This document shows, in pieces, positions 11,592-21,143 of a stretch of DNA of 64,000 nucleotides. Source of the stretch: Enterobacteriaceae bacterium RIT714 (GTDB taxonomy: Bacteria > Pseudomonadota > Gammaproteobacteria > Enterobacterales > Enterobacteriaceae); contig WJYB01000005.1 in the NCBI GenBank assembly GCA_009668015.1, forward strand, positions 186,001-250,000, in the 5' to 3' direction. The first letter of the stretch is position 1. Each line of letters begins with the position of its first letter. Under the pieces are notes generated by a model that was not told where the DNA came from, ran no database searches, and saw only the letters and a program-made list of their open reading frames with translations. A program made the translations under genes and the position numbers.

Positions 11592-12155
11592 ATGCAGTTA
11601 CACGACGGATGGCTGGTGGATGCGCGGCATGTCCCCTCGCCGCACCATGATTGCCGCCCGGAGGATGAAACCCCTTCACTGCTGGTGGTTCATAATATCA
11701 GTCTGCCGCCTGGCGAATTCGGCGGTCCGTGGATCGATGCATTATTCACCGGAACGATTGATCCTAATGCTCATCCCTTTTTTGCTGAGATTGCGCATCT
11801 GCGCGTTTCTGCCCATTGTCTGATTCGCCGTGATGGTGAAATCGTCCAGTATGTTCCTTTCGATAAACGCGCGTGGCATGCGGGGGTTTCGTCCTGGCAA
11901 GGGCGTGAGCGCTGCAACGATTTTTCGATAGGGATCGAGCTGGAAGGCACAGATACCGCGCCTTACACTGATGAGCAATATCAGGCGCTGGTTGCGGTAA
12001 CGCGAGAGCTGATCATGTTGTACCCCAACATTGCTGACAATATCACTGGCCATAGCGATATCGCGCCGGTGAGAAAAACCGATCCTGGACCGGCTTTTGA
12101 CTGGCCCATGTTTCGCGCCATGCTTACCGCTTCGTCAGATAAGGAGATGACATGA
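11592..12155 (+). CDS. ampD: AmpD, 1,6-anhydro-N-acetylmuramyl-L-alanine amidase
   Basis: AmpD is a cytoplasmic zinc amidase that cuts the peptide from recycled 1,6-anhydroMurNAc-peptides; its loss raises the AmpR activator ligand and derepresses ampC beta-lactamase in species that carry it. Starting at [10 protein letters not shown] gives 187 residues, the length known for Citrobacter freundii and Enterobacter cloacae AmpD (E. coli has 183). The zinc ligands H34, H154 and D164 are present. The AAGGAGATGAC near its end serves as the ribosome binding site for ampE. Confidence 0.96.
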   Translation: MQLHDGWLVDARHVPSPHHDCRPEDETPSLLVVHNISLPPGEFGGPWIDALFTGTIDPNAHPFFAEIAHLRVSAHCLIRRDGEIVQYVPFDKRAWHAGVSSWQGRERCNDFSIGIELEGTDTAPYTDEQYQALVAVTRELIMLYPNIADNITGHSDIAPVRKTDPGPAFDWPMFRAMLTASSDKEMT

Positions 12156-13006
12156 CGTTGTTCACCATGCTGCTGGTGATGATCGCTGAACGGTTGTTTA
12201 AACTGGGCGAACACTGGCATTTGGATCACCGGATGGAAGTGCTGTTCCGACGCATAAAGCATTTCTCCCTGTTGCGCACTTTACTGATGACTGCGGTCGT
12301 CATGGGCGTGGTTTTTCTGCTGCTGCGCGCGCTCTACGGTCTCTTTTTCAACGTCCCGCTGTTGGTGGTGTGGATCCTGCTTGGCGTGCTCTGTATCGGT
12401 GCCGGAAAGGTCCGTTTGCACTATCATGCCTATCTGAAAGCCGCTTCACGTGACGACGGCCACGCGCGCGGCGCAATGGCAAGCGAACTGACGCTTATCC
12501 ACGGCGTGCCGCCGGATTGCAATGAACGCGATTATTTACGCGAGCTGCAAAATGCGCTGCTGTGGATTAACTTCCGTTATTATCTGGCGCCGCTATTCTG
12601 GTTCGTGGTCGGCGGCGTGTGGGGGCCGGTGTTCCTGATGGGGTATGCCTTCTTGCGCGCCTGGCAAACCTGGCTTGCGCGCTATCTTACGCCGCACGAA
12701 CGTTTGCTGTCGGGCATTGATGCCATTTTGCATGTGCTGGACTGGCTGCCAGTCCGACTGGTCGGGGTGGTCTACGCGTTAATCGGCCACGGCGAGAAGG
12801 CTCTGCCAGCGTGGTTTGCATCGCTGGCCGATCGGCATACTTCTCAGTATCAGGTATTGACCCGGCTGGCGCAGTTCTCTCTGGCGCGCGAGCCACACAC
12901 GGACAAAGTCGAAACCCCAAAAGCGGCGGTGTCTATGGCGAAGAAAACCTCGTTTGTGATTGTTGTTTTGGTCGCTCTGCTGACGATCTACGGTACGCTG
13001 GTGTAA
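12152..13006 (+). CDS. ampE: AmpE, inner-membrane protein of the ampDE operon
   Basis: AmpE is a polytopic membrane protein of unclear biochemical role, historically linked to beta-lactamase induction. The 284-residue product equals the E. coli length. Hydrophobic segments lie near residues 45-66, 67-88, 140-170 and 265-284. The start overlaps the ampD stop (ATGA), so translation is coupled. Confidence 0.95.
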   Translation: MTLFTMLLVMIAERLFKLGEHWHLDHRMEVLFRRIKHFSLLRTLLMTAVVMGVVFLLLRALYGLFFNVPLLVVWILLGVLCIGAGKVRLHYHAYLKAASRDDGHARGAMASELTLIHGVPPDCNERDYLRELQNALLWINFRYYLAPLFWFVVGGVWGPVFLMGYAFLRAWQTWLARYLTPHERLLSGIDAILHVLDWLPVRLVGVVYALIGHGEKALPAWFASLADRHTSQYQVLTRLAQFSLAREPHTDKVETPKAAVSMAKKTSFVIVVLVALLTIYGTLV

Positions 13007-13024
13007 GCCAGCGCACCGCGCGTC

Positions 13025-13975
13025 TCACACCGTATCCGCAGGCGGGATGCCAAAATCTGGCATCCCGTTTTCGTTCCAGTGGACAAGCTTCAGGCGGGTA
13101 TGACGGTTCGGATCGTACAGCGGATCGCCCTCAATTTCGGTGTAGTTACGCGCGTGATACACCAGCACGTCCTCACCGTCCGGGGTTTGCGTAAAGCTAT
13201 TATGTCCAGGTCCGTACTGACGATTTTCATAGCTGGTGGTAAACACCGGGCGCGGCGCTTTGTGCCAGTTGGCTGGGTTGCGCAGATCGGCATTTTTATC
13301 GATCCACAGCAGCCCCATGCAGTAATTCTCATCCGTCGCGCTGGCGGAATAGCTGATGAACAGCCTGTCTCCGTGCTCCAGAACCGCCGGGCCTTCGTTG
13401 ACCCAGAACCCGCGGCATTCCCAGTCGTACTCTGGCTTACTGAGCATCACGGGCTCACCTTTGAGCGTCCACGGATTTTCCATCTCGCAGAGATAGAGAT
13501 TGGAGTTCCCTGAGATATCCGGCGCTTTTTGCGCCCACAGATACCAGCGTTTGCCCTGATGGACAAACGTCGTGGCATCGAGGGCAAAGGTATTAAACGG
13601 TGTGGCGATCTGTCCTTTTTCGATCCATTTCCCGGCCAGCGGATCGCTATCGGCGCATTCCAGGACGAACATCCGGTGCTGGAACATATTGAGCTGATCG
13701 AGCGCTTTCGTGTGCGCGGCGGCAAAGTAGATGTACCACTTGCCGTCGATATGATGCAGCTCCGGCGCCCAGATCAGCTCGCTCATTGGGCCGTTCTCCG
13801 GCTTACGCCAGACCACCACTTCTTGCGCACTGCGCAGACCATCCAGCGAGTCCGCGCGGCGAATTTCCAGGCGGTCGTATTCCGGTACGGAGGCAATAAA
13901 ATAGTACAGCCCTTCGTGACAGAGGATAAACGGGTCAGCGCGTTGTTCGATAAAAGGGTTAGGCCAGTGTTGCAT
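13025..13975 (-). CDS. Glycoside hydrolase family 43 protein
   Basis: The 316-residue product looks like a GH43 five-bladed propeller enzyme, probably an alpha-L-arabinofuranosidase or beta-xylosidase. The three acidic residues of the family can be placed: the Asp of RADPFI near the start, the Asp of ALDATTF, and the Glu of VNEGPAV. No signal peptide is visible, so it should act in the cytoplasm on imported oligosaccharides. The ATG at 13975 has AAGGAAAG upstream; an earlier in-frame ATG lies within the transporter gene. It follows the symporter gene by 10 bases. E. coli K-12 lacks this gene here. Confidence 0.85.
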   Translation of the reverse strand: MQHWPNPFIEQRADPFILCHEGLYYFIASVPEYDRLEIRRADSLDGLRSAQEVVVWRKPENGPMSELIWAPELHHIDGKWYIYFAAAHTKALDQLNMFQHRMFVLECADSDPLAGKWIEKGQIATPFNTFALDATTFVHQGKRWYLWAQKAPDISGNSNLYLCEMENPWTLKGEPVMLSKPEYDWECRGFWVNEGPAVLEHGDRLFISYSASATDENYCMGLLWIDKNADLRNPANWHKAPRPVFTTSYENRQYGPGHNSFTQTPDGEDVLVYHARNYTEIEGDPLYDPNRHTRLKLVHWNENGMPDFGIPPADTV

Positions 13976-13985
13976 TTTTCTTTCC

Positions 13986-15383
13986 TTATTTGGTTTCAGC
14001 GGCTTTGAGTTCCTGATAATCATTCAGCTCGCGGTAGTTGATGCGACGTTTCTCCAGATCTTCCTGAATCTGTTTCATCGTTTCGCGATCCAATTTCAAC
14101 AAACGCACAACGCCTGCGGTAATCAGATAGCCGACGCCCGGAATGACGGTGAACAGCAGGACAATCCCGTTGATGGCATCGGCGCTTTGCGCCTTCGCCC
14201 CGGCATCATAACCGTACCAGGAGAGCAGGAAGCCGACCATCGCACCGGCAATCGCCAGCCCCAGTTTGAGGAAGAAAATGTTGCCGGAGAAGCTGATCCC
14301 GGTGATGCGCTTACCGGTTTTCCACTCACCGTAATCGTCCACGTCCGCCATCAGTGACCAATGCAGCGGGGATGGGATCTGATGCAGAATATTGAGCAGG
14401 AAGTAGAGCACGACAATGGTGACGGTCGCTTTGGGATCGAAGAAATAGAAGGCCGAAGAGAAGATCGCCAGCGCGATGTTGGTCCAGAAGAACACCTTCA
14501 GTTTGCACCAGCGGTCGGTCAGCAGTTTAGCCAGCACGCTACCGAGCATCATGCCCACCACGCCCAGGCTGATAAACAGGGTAGCGAAATGGGTGCTTTG
14601 GCCCATGACCCAGGTGACGTAGTACATGGTAGCTGCCATGCGGATAAAGCCAGGGCAGACATTGCACAGCGTCAGCAGCAGGATGCGCACCCACTGATCG
14701 TTTTTCCACACGTCCTTAAGATCGTTTTTCAGCTCGTCATTGGTCTGGACCGCCGGGCGAATACGTTCCCGTACGGTGGAGAAACTAAACAGGAACATAC
14801 AGGTGCCAATCAGCGCCAGCACGGTCATCGCCATTTGATAACCTTTGGCTTTGTTGTCACCGCCAAAATACTCCACCATCGGCAGCAGCGTTAACGACAG
14901 CAGCAGGGTCGCAATCCCCACCATAACAAAGCGATACGACTGACAGGCCACGCGCTCTTTCGGGTCGTTAGTGATGACACCACCCAGTGAGCAATAGGGA
15001 ATGTTGATCGCCGTGTAGGTGAGCGACAGCAGGAAATAGGTCACAAAGGCATAGATAACCTTGCTGTTATAGGTCCATTCCGGCGTGGTAAACATCAGAA
15101 TACTGAACAGGGCATACGGGAAGGCGATCCACAGCAGCCATGGACGAAAACGCCCATATTTACTGCGGGTGCGGTCAGCGATGGCTCCCATTATCGGGTC
15201 GGTAATGGCGTCAATCACGCGCACAGACAGCAGAAGCACCCCCACCAGAGCCGGGGCAAGCCCAAAGATGTCCGTATAAAAATAGTTAACAAACAACATG
15301 ATGGCGCCGAAGATGATATTGCATCCGGCGTCGCCCATCCCATAGCCGATCTTTTCTTTTACTGAAAGTTTATTGTTATCCAT
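13986..15383 (-). CDS. GPH-family glycoside-cation symporter
   Basis: The 465-residue product is a 12-segment transporter of the glycoside-pentoside-hexuronide:cation symporter family (MelB, XynP, YagG type). Family marks are the N-terminal KEKIGYGMGDAGCN, the VRVIDAITDPIMGAIADRT loop and the SLMADVDDYGEWKTGKR segment. Paired with the downstream GH43 enzyme it would import pentose-containing oligosaccharides which the enzyme then splits in the cytoplasm; the substrate is inferred from the pairing. No regulator gene lies next to it. The pair sits between ampE and aroP. Confidence 0.87.
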   Translation of the reverse strand: MDNNKLSVKEKIGYGMGDAGCNIIFGAIMLFVNYFYTDIFGLAPALVGVLLLSVRVIDAITDPIMGAIADRTRSKYGRFRPWLLWIAFPYALFSILMFTTPEWTYNSKVIYAFVTYFLLSLTYTAINIPYCSLGGVITNDPKERVACQSYRFVMVGIATLLLSLTLLPMVEYFGGDNKAKGYQMAMTVLALIGTCMFLFSFSTVRERIRPAVQTNDELKNDLKDVWKNDQWVRILLLTLCNVCPGFIRMAATMYYVTWVMGQSTHFATLFISLGVVGMMLGSVLAKLLTDRWCKLKVFFWTNIALAIFSSAFYFFDPKATVTIVVLYFLLNILHQIPSPLHWSLMADVDDYGEWKTGKRITGISFSGNIFFLKLGLAIAGAMVGFLLSWYGYDAGAKAQSADAINGIVLLFTVIPGVGYLITAGVVRLLKLDRETMKQIQEDLEKRRINYRELNDYQELKAAETK

Positions 15384-15506
15384 CGACAGCTCTCCGAGTT
15401 ACGGTATGGAGAGAATTATTCGCTGGCAAATGAATATATGCGTTGCAGTATCAAGGCGGTGATATGGATGAAATTGCTGTTGGTGAGAATTTGTGAGGCA
15501 GGTAAC

Positions 15507-15537
15507 ACGCTCTGTGCCCGTGGCGGACACAGAGCGT
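15507..15537. terminator. Inverted repeat just after aroP
   Basis: ACGCTCTGTG (15507-15516) and CACAGAGCGT (15528-15537) form a perfect 10-bp stem with an 11-base loop, 7 bases beyond the aroP stop on the minus strand. There is no T-run on either side, so it may be a 3' stabilising hairpin or weak terminator. Confidence 0.5.
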
Positions 15538-15544
15538 GAAGGTA

Positions 15545-16915
15545 TTAATGCGCTTTTACGGCTTTGGCATTTTTCTGTTTAAACAGATAGCCCACGCCGA
15601 GGATCACAATCCATACCGGGATCAGATACACGGAGATGGCCATACCCGGCGTCATCAGCATGATGACCAGCACGGCCGCCATAAACACCAGGCAGACCCA
15701 GTTACCCAACGGATAGAACAGCGCCGGGAAGCGAGTCGTCACCCCTTGCTGCTGCTTGGCACGACGGAACTTGATGTGCGCCAGGCTAATCATCGCCCAG
15801 TTGATCACCAGAGCTGAGACCACCAGCGCCATCAGCAGACCAAAGGCGGATTCCGGCGCCAGATAGTTAATCAGCACGCACAGGGCGGTCACCACAGCGG
15901 ACACCATAATGGAGTTCACCGGCACGCCGCGTTTATCGACGTTCAGCAGCGCTTTAGGCGCGTTACCCTGCTGAGCCAGACCGAACAGCATACGGCTGTT
16001 GCAGTAGACGCAGCTGTTATAGACGGAAAGCGCCGCGGTCAGCACCACGATGTTGAGCGCGTTTGCCACAAAGGTATCGCCCAGTTCATGGAAGATCAGG
16101 ACAAACGGGCTGGTGTCAGCGGTGACGCGCGTCCACGGCAGCAGGGAGAGCAGAACCGCCAGGGAACCCACGTAGAAGATCAGAATACGATAGATAACCT
16201 GGTTGGTGGCTTTCGGAATGCTTTGCTCAGGGTTATCGGCTTCTGCGGCGGTAATTCCCACCAGCTCCAGCCCGCCGAACGAGAACATAATGATCGCCAT
16301 CATCATCACCAGCCCGGTCATACCGTGCGGCAGGAATCCGCCTTGCTCCCACAGATTGCGTACGGTGGCCTGTGGGCCGCCGTTGCCGCTGAACAGCAGC
16401 CAGCCGCCGAAGATGATCATCGCCACTACGGCGATAACTTTAATAATCGCGAACCAGAATTCCATCTCACCGAACACTTTGACGTTGGTCAGGTTGATGG
16501 CGTTAATGATGACAAAGAAGGCCGCAGCCGATGCCCAGGTTGGGATTTCCGGATACCAGAACTGAATGTACTTACCGACAGCGGTCAGTTCCGCCATCGC
16601 GACCAGCACGTACAGAACCCAGTAGTTCCAGCCAGAGGCGAAGCCCGCAAAACTCCCCCAATATTTGTAGGCAAAGTGGCTGAACGAGCCGGCAACCGGC
16701 TCTTCAACCACCATCTCGCCCAGTTGGCGCATGATCAGGAAGGCGATAAAGCCTGCAATAGCATAGCCCAGGATAATGCCGGGGCCTGCTGACTGAATAA
16801 CGGATGCGCTGCCCAGAAACAGGCCAGTACCAATAGCGCCACCCAAAGCGATAAGCTGGATATGGCGGTTTTTAAGGCCGCGCTTTAGCTGATCGCCGTG
16901 CTGTTGACCTTCCAT
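15545..16915 (-). CDS. aroP: AroP, aromatic amino acid permease
   Basis: AroP is the general proton-driven importer of phenylalanine, tyrosine and tryptophan in the inner membrane. The 456-residue product (E. coli 457) belongs to the APC superfamily with 12 membrane segments. The first segment, IQLIALGGAIGTGLFLGSA, holds the GAIGTGLFLG substrate-binding motif. It is transcribed away from pdhR across a 540-bp gap that contains candidate TyrR boxes. Confidence 0.95.
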   Translation of the reverse strand: MEGQQHGDQLKRGLKNRHIQLIALGGAIGTGLFLGSASVIQSAGPGIILGYAIAGFIAFLIMRQLGEMVVEEPVAGSFSHFAYKYWGSFAGFASGWNYWVLYVLVAMAELTAVGKYIQFWYPEIPTWASAAAFFVIINAINLTNVKVFGEMEFWFAIIKVIAVVAMIIFGGWLLFSGNGGPQATVRNLWEQGGFLPHGMTGLVMMMAIIMFSFGGLELVGITAAEADNPEQSIPKATNQVIYRILIFYVGSLAVLLSLLPWTRVTADTSPFVLIFHELGDTFVANALNIVVLTAALSVYNSCVYCNSRMLFGLAQQGNAPKALLNVDKRGVPVNSIMVSAVVTALCVLINYLAPESAFGLLMALVVSALVINWAMISLAHIKFRRAKQQQGVTTRFPALFYPLGNWVCLVFMAAVLVIMLMTPGMAISVYLIPVWIVILGVGYLFKQKNAKAVKAH

Positions 16916-16960
16916 TATATGAAACCTCGTGTGTGGTTGTTATGTTCACGCTCGGGCGTG

Positions 16961-17001
16961 TGTACTTATGAAATTCCATTTCATGTATTTATTTCTTTAC
17001 G
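16961..17001 (-). promoter_or_regulatory. Candidate tandem TyrR boxes upstream of aroP
   Basis: Two 18-bp stretches, at 16961-16978 and 16984-17001, each keep the G-N14-C core of TyrR boxes (consensus TGTAAA-N6-TTTACA). The second, starting TGTATT and ending TTTACG, is the better match at 9 of 12. Their centres are 23 bases apart, 46-86 bases before the aroP start. E. coli aroP is repressed by TyrR through paired boxes at a comparable place. Confidence 0.5.
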
Positions 17002-17407
17002 GTTCAATTGACCTAAAAAACAGAAGACGACTTCCGTAAGCGCAAGAATAGTGGTAAGCGCCAGCGAATGCACCTGGTTTATAAAGGGATGATGACGAGT
17101 TGAATAAAAAGAGAGCAGTTGTTAATTGATGCGCTTAACCCCTTTTATCAGGGTATAGAATAAAAATGCTTCATAAGGGGGTTAAAATTTCACATTTTTC
17201 AGTGGTGAATCGGTTCAGACCGAGTCGTTTGCGTTTCATATAAGTTAAAACTGCCCCTTTGTGAGTAATCAATACATTTGTGCAAAGTTACATTTCTGAA
17301 ACGTTATTTCTGTAAGGTTGTTAAAATGTGCAGGGTTTACTGATTTCAATCAAAACCAATATGGACAGAAGGTGAATACTTTGTTACTTTAGCGATACGA
17401 ACATAAA
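17002..17407. other. Rest of the long aroP-pdhR intergenic region
   Basis: No credible gene is visible in these 406 bases. The sequence is AT-rich, lacks long ORFs and should hold the divergent aroP and pdhR promoters. The part just before pdhR (about 17330-17407) resembles the E. coli pdhR promoter region. Confidence 0.6.
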
Positions 17408-17422
17408 ATTGGTAAGACCAAT
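17408..17422 (+). promoter_or_regulatory. PdhR operator
   Basis: ATTGGTAAGACCAAT matches the PdhR consensus ATTGGTNNGACCAAT and is extended by one A and one T to a 17-bp dyad. It lies 34 bases before the pdhR ATG. PdhR bound here represses the pdhR-aceEF-lpd operon, and pyruvate releases it. Confidence 0.9.
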
Positions 17423-17455
17423 TGACTCCGGGCAAAAAGGCGTAAGACAGGGAAT

Positions 17456-18220
17456 ATGGCCTACAGCAAAATTCGCCAACCAAAATTATCCGATGTGATT
17501 GAGCAGCAGCTGGAGTTTTTGATCCTCGAAGGGACTCTGCGCCCCGGTGAAAAACTCCCGCCTGAACGCGAACTGGCAAAACAGTTCGACGTTTCCCGTC
17601 CCTCTCTGCGTGAGGCGATTCAACGTCTCGAAGCAAAGGGCTTGCTGCTTCGTCGCCAGGGCGGCGGTACTTTTGTGCAAAACAGCCTGTGGCAGAGCTT
17701 CAGCGATCCGCTGGTAGAGCTTCTTTCTGACCACCCTGAATCCCAGTTTGACCTGCTTGAGACCCGTCACGCGCTTGAAGGCATCGCGGCTTATTACGCG
17801 GCACTGCGCAGCAATGATGAGGATCGTGAACGCATTCGCGAACTTCACCAGGCCATCGAACGGGCCCAGCAGTCAGGCGACCTTGACGCCGAGTCCGATG
17901 CCGTCGTCCAGTATCAAATTGCCGTCACCGAAGCGGCGCACAATGTGGTGCTCCTCCATCTGCTACGCTGCATGGAGCCGATGCTGGCCCAGAATGTTCG
18001 ACAAAATTTTGAATTGTTGTATGCCCGTCGGGAGATGCTCCCTTTGGTCAGCAACCATCGCACCCGAGTATTCGAGGCGATAATGGCCGGGGAACCGGAG
18101 CAGGCGCGTGAAGCGTCTCACCGTCACCTGGCTTTCATTGAGGAAATCTTGCTGGACCGCAGCCGTGAACAGAGTCGTCGAGAACGTTCGCTGCGCCGCA
18201 TACAGCAAAGAAAGGATTAA
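17456..18220 (+). CDS. pdhR: PdhR, pyruvate-responsive GntR-family repressor
   Basis: PdhR represses the pyruvate dehydrogenase operon and other respiratory genes and is inactivated by pyruvate. The 254-residue product equals the E. coli length. An N-terminal GntR winged helix (residues about 9-75, with [24 protein letters not shown]) is followed by an all-helical FadR-type FCD domain (about 95-225). The start has GACAGGGA upstream. It is the first gene of pdhR-aceE-aceF-lpd and lies directly after its own operator. Confidence 0.97.
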   Translation: MAYSKIRQPKLSDVIEQQLEFLILEGTLRPGEKLPPERELAKQFDVSRPSLREAIQRLEAKGLLLRRQGGGTFVQNSLWQSFSDPLVELLSDHPESQFDLLETRHALEGIAAYYAALRSNDEDRERIRELHQAIERAQQSGDLDAESDAVVQYQIAVTEAAHNVVLLHLLRCMEPMLAQNVRQNFELLYARREMLPLVSNHRTRVFEAIMAGEPEQAREASHRHLAFIEEILLDRSREQSRRERSLRRIQQRKD

Positions 18221-18315
18221 GCGCCAGTTTTTTTAGAGCGCGGCAACTAAACGCAGAACCTGTCTTATTGCGCTTTTAGTTTTCGAAATAGTTTGGATTG
18301 TATCGCGGCGGCAAA

Positions 18316-18400
18316 CGCGCGAATCCCCCCAGCAGCATAGTTCACTATGTGACTGGCGTGAGGAAGCGCAGCCAACAAAGAGACAGCCCGAAATATGAAG
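18316..18400 (+). repeat. Candidate degenerate enterobacterial dispersed element in the aceE leader
   Basis: The stretch with CATAGTTCACTATG (a 5-bp stem with TTCA loop, 18336-18349), then GTGACTGG and AGCGCAGCCAACAAAGAG, resembles a motif I recall from many other intergenic regions of enterobacteria. It lies in the 245-bp gap between pdhR and aceE, which otherwise holds no credible gene. Confidence 0.4.
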
Positions 18401-18465
18401 AAAGGAAAGTGCAATGGGACAGGTTCCAGACAAATCAACGTATTAGATAGATAAGGAATACCCCC

Positions 18466-21129
18466 ATGTCAGAACGTCTCCAAAATGACGTGGATCCGAT
18501 CGAAACTCGCGACTGGCTACAAGCGATCGAATCGGTCATCCGTGAAGAAGGTGTTGAGCGTGCTCAGTATCTGATTGATCAGCTGCTTTCAGAAGCGCGC
18601 AAAGGCGGCGTGAAAGTGGCTTCAGGTGCAGGGGCTAGCAACTACGTAAACACGATTGCCGTTGAAGACGAACCGGAATACCCGGGCAATCTGGATCTGG
18701 AACGTCGTATCCGTTCTGCAATCCGCTGGAACGCGATCATGACCGTTCTGCGTGCCTCCAAAAAAGACCTGGAGCTGGGTGGCCACATGGCTTCCTTCCA
18801 GTCTTCTGCGACCGTTTACGAAGTGTGCTTTAACCACTTCTTCCGCGCACGCACCGAGAAAGACGGCGGCGACCTGGTTTACTTCCAGGGCCACATCTCT
18901 CCGGGCGTTTACGCACGTGCGTTCCTGGAAGGTCGTCTGACTGAAGAGCAGATGAACAACTTCCGTCAGGAAGTTCACGGTAAAGGTCTGTCTTCTTATC
19001 CGCACCCGAAACTGATGCCTGAATTCTGGCAGTTCCCGACCGTTTCTATGGGTCTGGGTCCAATCGGTGCGATTTACCAGGCTAAATTCCTGAAATATCT
19101 GGAACACCGTGGCCTGAAAGATACCTCTCAGCAGACCGTTTACGCCTTCCTGGGCGACGGCGAAATGGATGAGCCAGAATCTAAAGGTGCGATCACCATC
19201 GCGACCCGTGAGAAACTGGACAACCTGTGCTTCATCATCAACTGTAACCTGCAGCGTCTGGATGGTCCGGTAACCGGCAACGGCAAGATCATCAACGAAC
19301 TGGAAGGCATCTTTAGCGGTGCTGGCTGGAACGTGGTTAAAGTGATGTGGGGCGGTCGTTGGGATGAGCTGCTGCGTAAAGATACCAGCGGTAAACTGAT
19401 CCAGCTGATGAACGAAACCGTTGACGGCGACTATCAGACCTTCAAATCCAAAAACGGTGCCTACGTTCGTGAGCACTTCTTCGGTAAATACCCTGAAACC
19501 GCAGCGCTGGTTGCAGACTGGTCTGACGATCAGATCTGGGCTCTGAACCGTGGCGGCCACGATCCGAAGAAAGTCTACGCAGCACTGAAAAACGCACAAG
19601 AAACCAAAGGCAAAGCAACAGTTATCCTGGCTCATACCATCAAAGGTTATGGCATGGGTGACACCGCCGAAGGTAAAAACATTGCGCACCAGGTGAAGAA
19701 AATGAACATGGACGGCGTGCGTTATATCCGCGACCGCTTCAACGTTCCTGTCACCGACGAGCAGGTTGAAAACCTCTCTTACATCACCTTCCCGGAAGGT
19801 TCTGAAGAACACACCTATCTGCACGCACAGCGTCAGAAACTGAACGGCTACCTGCCGTCCCGTCAGGTGAACTTCACTGAGAAACTGGAACTGCCGGTTC
19901 TGGAAGACTTCTCCCAGCTGCTGGAAGAGCAGAACAAAGAGATCTCTACCACTATCGCTTTCGTTCGTGCCCTGAACGTGATGCTGAAGAACAAGTCGAT
20001 CAAAGATCGTCTGGTTCCAATCATCGCCGATGAAGCGCGTACCTTCGGTATGGAAGGTCTGTTCCGTCAGATTGGTATCTACAGCCCGAACGGCCAGCAG
20101 TACACCCCGCAGGACCGTGAGCAGGTTGCATACTACAAAGAAGACGAGAAAGGCCAGATTCTGCAGGAAGGGATCAACGAGCTGGGCGCAGGCGCATCCT
20201 GGCTGGCTGCTGCGACTTCTTACAGCACCAACAACCTGCCGATGATTCCGTTCTACATCTACTACTCCATGTTCGGTTTCCAGCGTATCGGTGACCTGTG
20301 CTGGCAGGCTGGCGACCAACAGGCTCGCGGCTTCCTGGTCGGTGGTACTTCCGGTCGTACGACTCTGAACGGTGAAGGTCTGCAGCACGAAGATGGTCAC
20401 AGCCACATTCAGTCTCTGACTATCCCGAACTGTATCTCTTACGATCCATCTTATGCATACGAAGTGGCTGTCATCATGCACGACGGTCTGGTGCGTATGT
20501 ACGGTGAAGCGCAAGAGAACGTTTACTACTACATCACCACGCTGAACGAAAACTACCACATGCCGGCAATGCCAGCAGGTGCCGAGGAAGGTATCCGTAA
20601 AGGTATCTACAAACTCGAAACCCTCGAAGGTAGCAAAGGTAAAGTTCAGCTGTTGGGCTCCGGTTCTATCCTGCGTCACGTACGTGAAGCAGCACAGATC
20701 CTGGCGAAAGACTACGGCGTAGGTTCTGACGTGTACTCCGTCACTTCCTTCACTGAACTGGCGCGTGATGGCCAGGATTGTGAGCGCTGGAACATGCTGC
20801 ACCCGCTGGAAACTCCACGCGTACCGTACATCGCTCAGGTGATGAACGACGCTCCGGCAGTGGCATCTACTGACTATATGAAACTGTTCGCCGAGCAGGT
20901 TCGTACTTACGTACCGGCTGATGATTACCGCGTACTGGGTACCGACGGCTTCGGTCGCTCTGACAGCCGTGAGAACCTGCGTCACCACTTCGAAGTTGAT
21001 GCTTCTTACGTGGTCGTTGCAGCGCTGGGCGAACTGGCTAAACGTGGCGAAATCGACAAGAAAGTGGTTGCGGAAGCAATTACCAAATTCAACATCGATG
21101 CAGATAAAGTTAACCCGCGTCTGGCGTAA
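18466..21129 (+). CDS. aceE: AceE, pyruvate dehydrogenase E1 component
   Basis: AceE is the thiamine-diphosphate enzyme that decarboxylates pyruvate and passes the acetyl group to the lipoyl arms of AceF. The 887-residue product equals the E. coli homodimeric E1. The ThDP motif starts at [10 protein letters not shown] and ends about 30 residues later at NCNLQ. The window [13 protein letters not shown] and the [11 protein letters not shown] loop are also typical. Codon use is strongly biased, as expected for a highly expressed gene. AceF follows after 14 bases. Confidence 0.98.
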   Translation: MSERLQNDVDPIETRDWLQAIESVIREEGVERAQYLIDQLLSEARKGGVKVASGAGASNYVNTIAVEDEPEYPGNLDLERRIRSAIRWNAIMTVLRASKKDLELGGHMASFQSSATVYEVCFNHFFRARTEKDGGDLVYFQGHISPGVYARAFLEGRLTEEQMNNFRQEVHGKGLSSYPHPKLMPEFWQFPTVSMGLGPIGAIYQAKFLKYLEHRGLKDTSQQTVYAFLGDGEMDEPESKGAITIATREKLDNLCFIINCNLQRLDGPVTGNGKIINELEGIFSGAGWNVVKVMWGGRWDELLRKDTSGKLIQLMNETVDGDYQTFKSKNGAYVREHFFGKYPETAALVADWSDDQIWALNRGGHDPKKVYAALKNAQETKGKATVILAHTIKGYGMGDTAEGKNIAHQVKKMNMDGVRYIRDRFNVPVTDEQVENLSYITFPEGSEEHTYLHAQRQKLNGYLPSRQVNFTEKLELPVLEDFSQLLEEQNKEISTTIAFVRALNVMLKNKSIKDRLVPIIADEARTFGMEGLFRQIGIYSPNGQQYTPQDREQVAYYKEDEKGQILQEGINELGAGASWLAAATSYSTNNLPMIPFYIYYSMFGFQRIGDLCWQAGDQQARGFLVGGTSGRTTLNGEGLQHEDGHSHIQSLTIPNCISYDPSYAYEVAVIMHDGLVRMYGEAQENVYYYITTLNENYHMPAMPAGAEEGIRKGIYKLETLEGSKGKVQLLGSGSILRHVREAAQILAKDYGVGSDVYSVTSFTELARDGQDCERWNMLHPLETPRVPYIAQVMNDAPAVASTDYMKLFAEQVRTYVPADDYRVLGTDGFGRSDSRENLRHHFEVDASYVVVAALGELAKRGEIDKKVVAEAITKFNIDADKVNPRLA

Positions 21130-21143
21130 GAGGTAAAAGAATA

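Noticed and set aside
18394-18453. A 19-codon frame (MKKGKCNGTGSRQINVLDR) just before aceE
   Set aside because: No ribosome binding site ahead of its ATG, and it overlaps the candidate dispersed element; most likely chance.
18622-20988. A 788-codon open frame antisense to aceE
   Set aside because: It is a shadow caused by the strong codon bias of aceE. It has no ribosome binding site, no recognisable domain and odd composition rich in Val, Phe and Gln.
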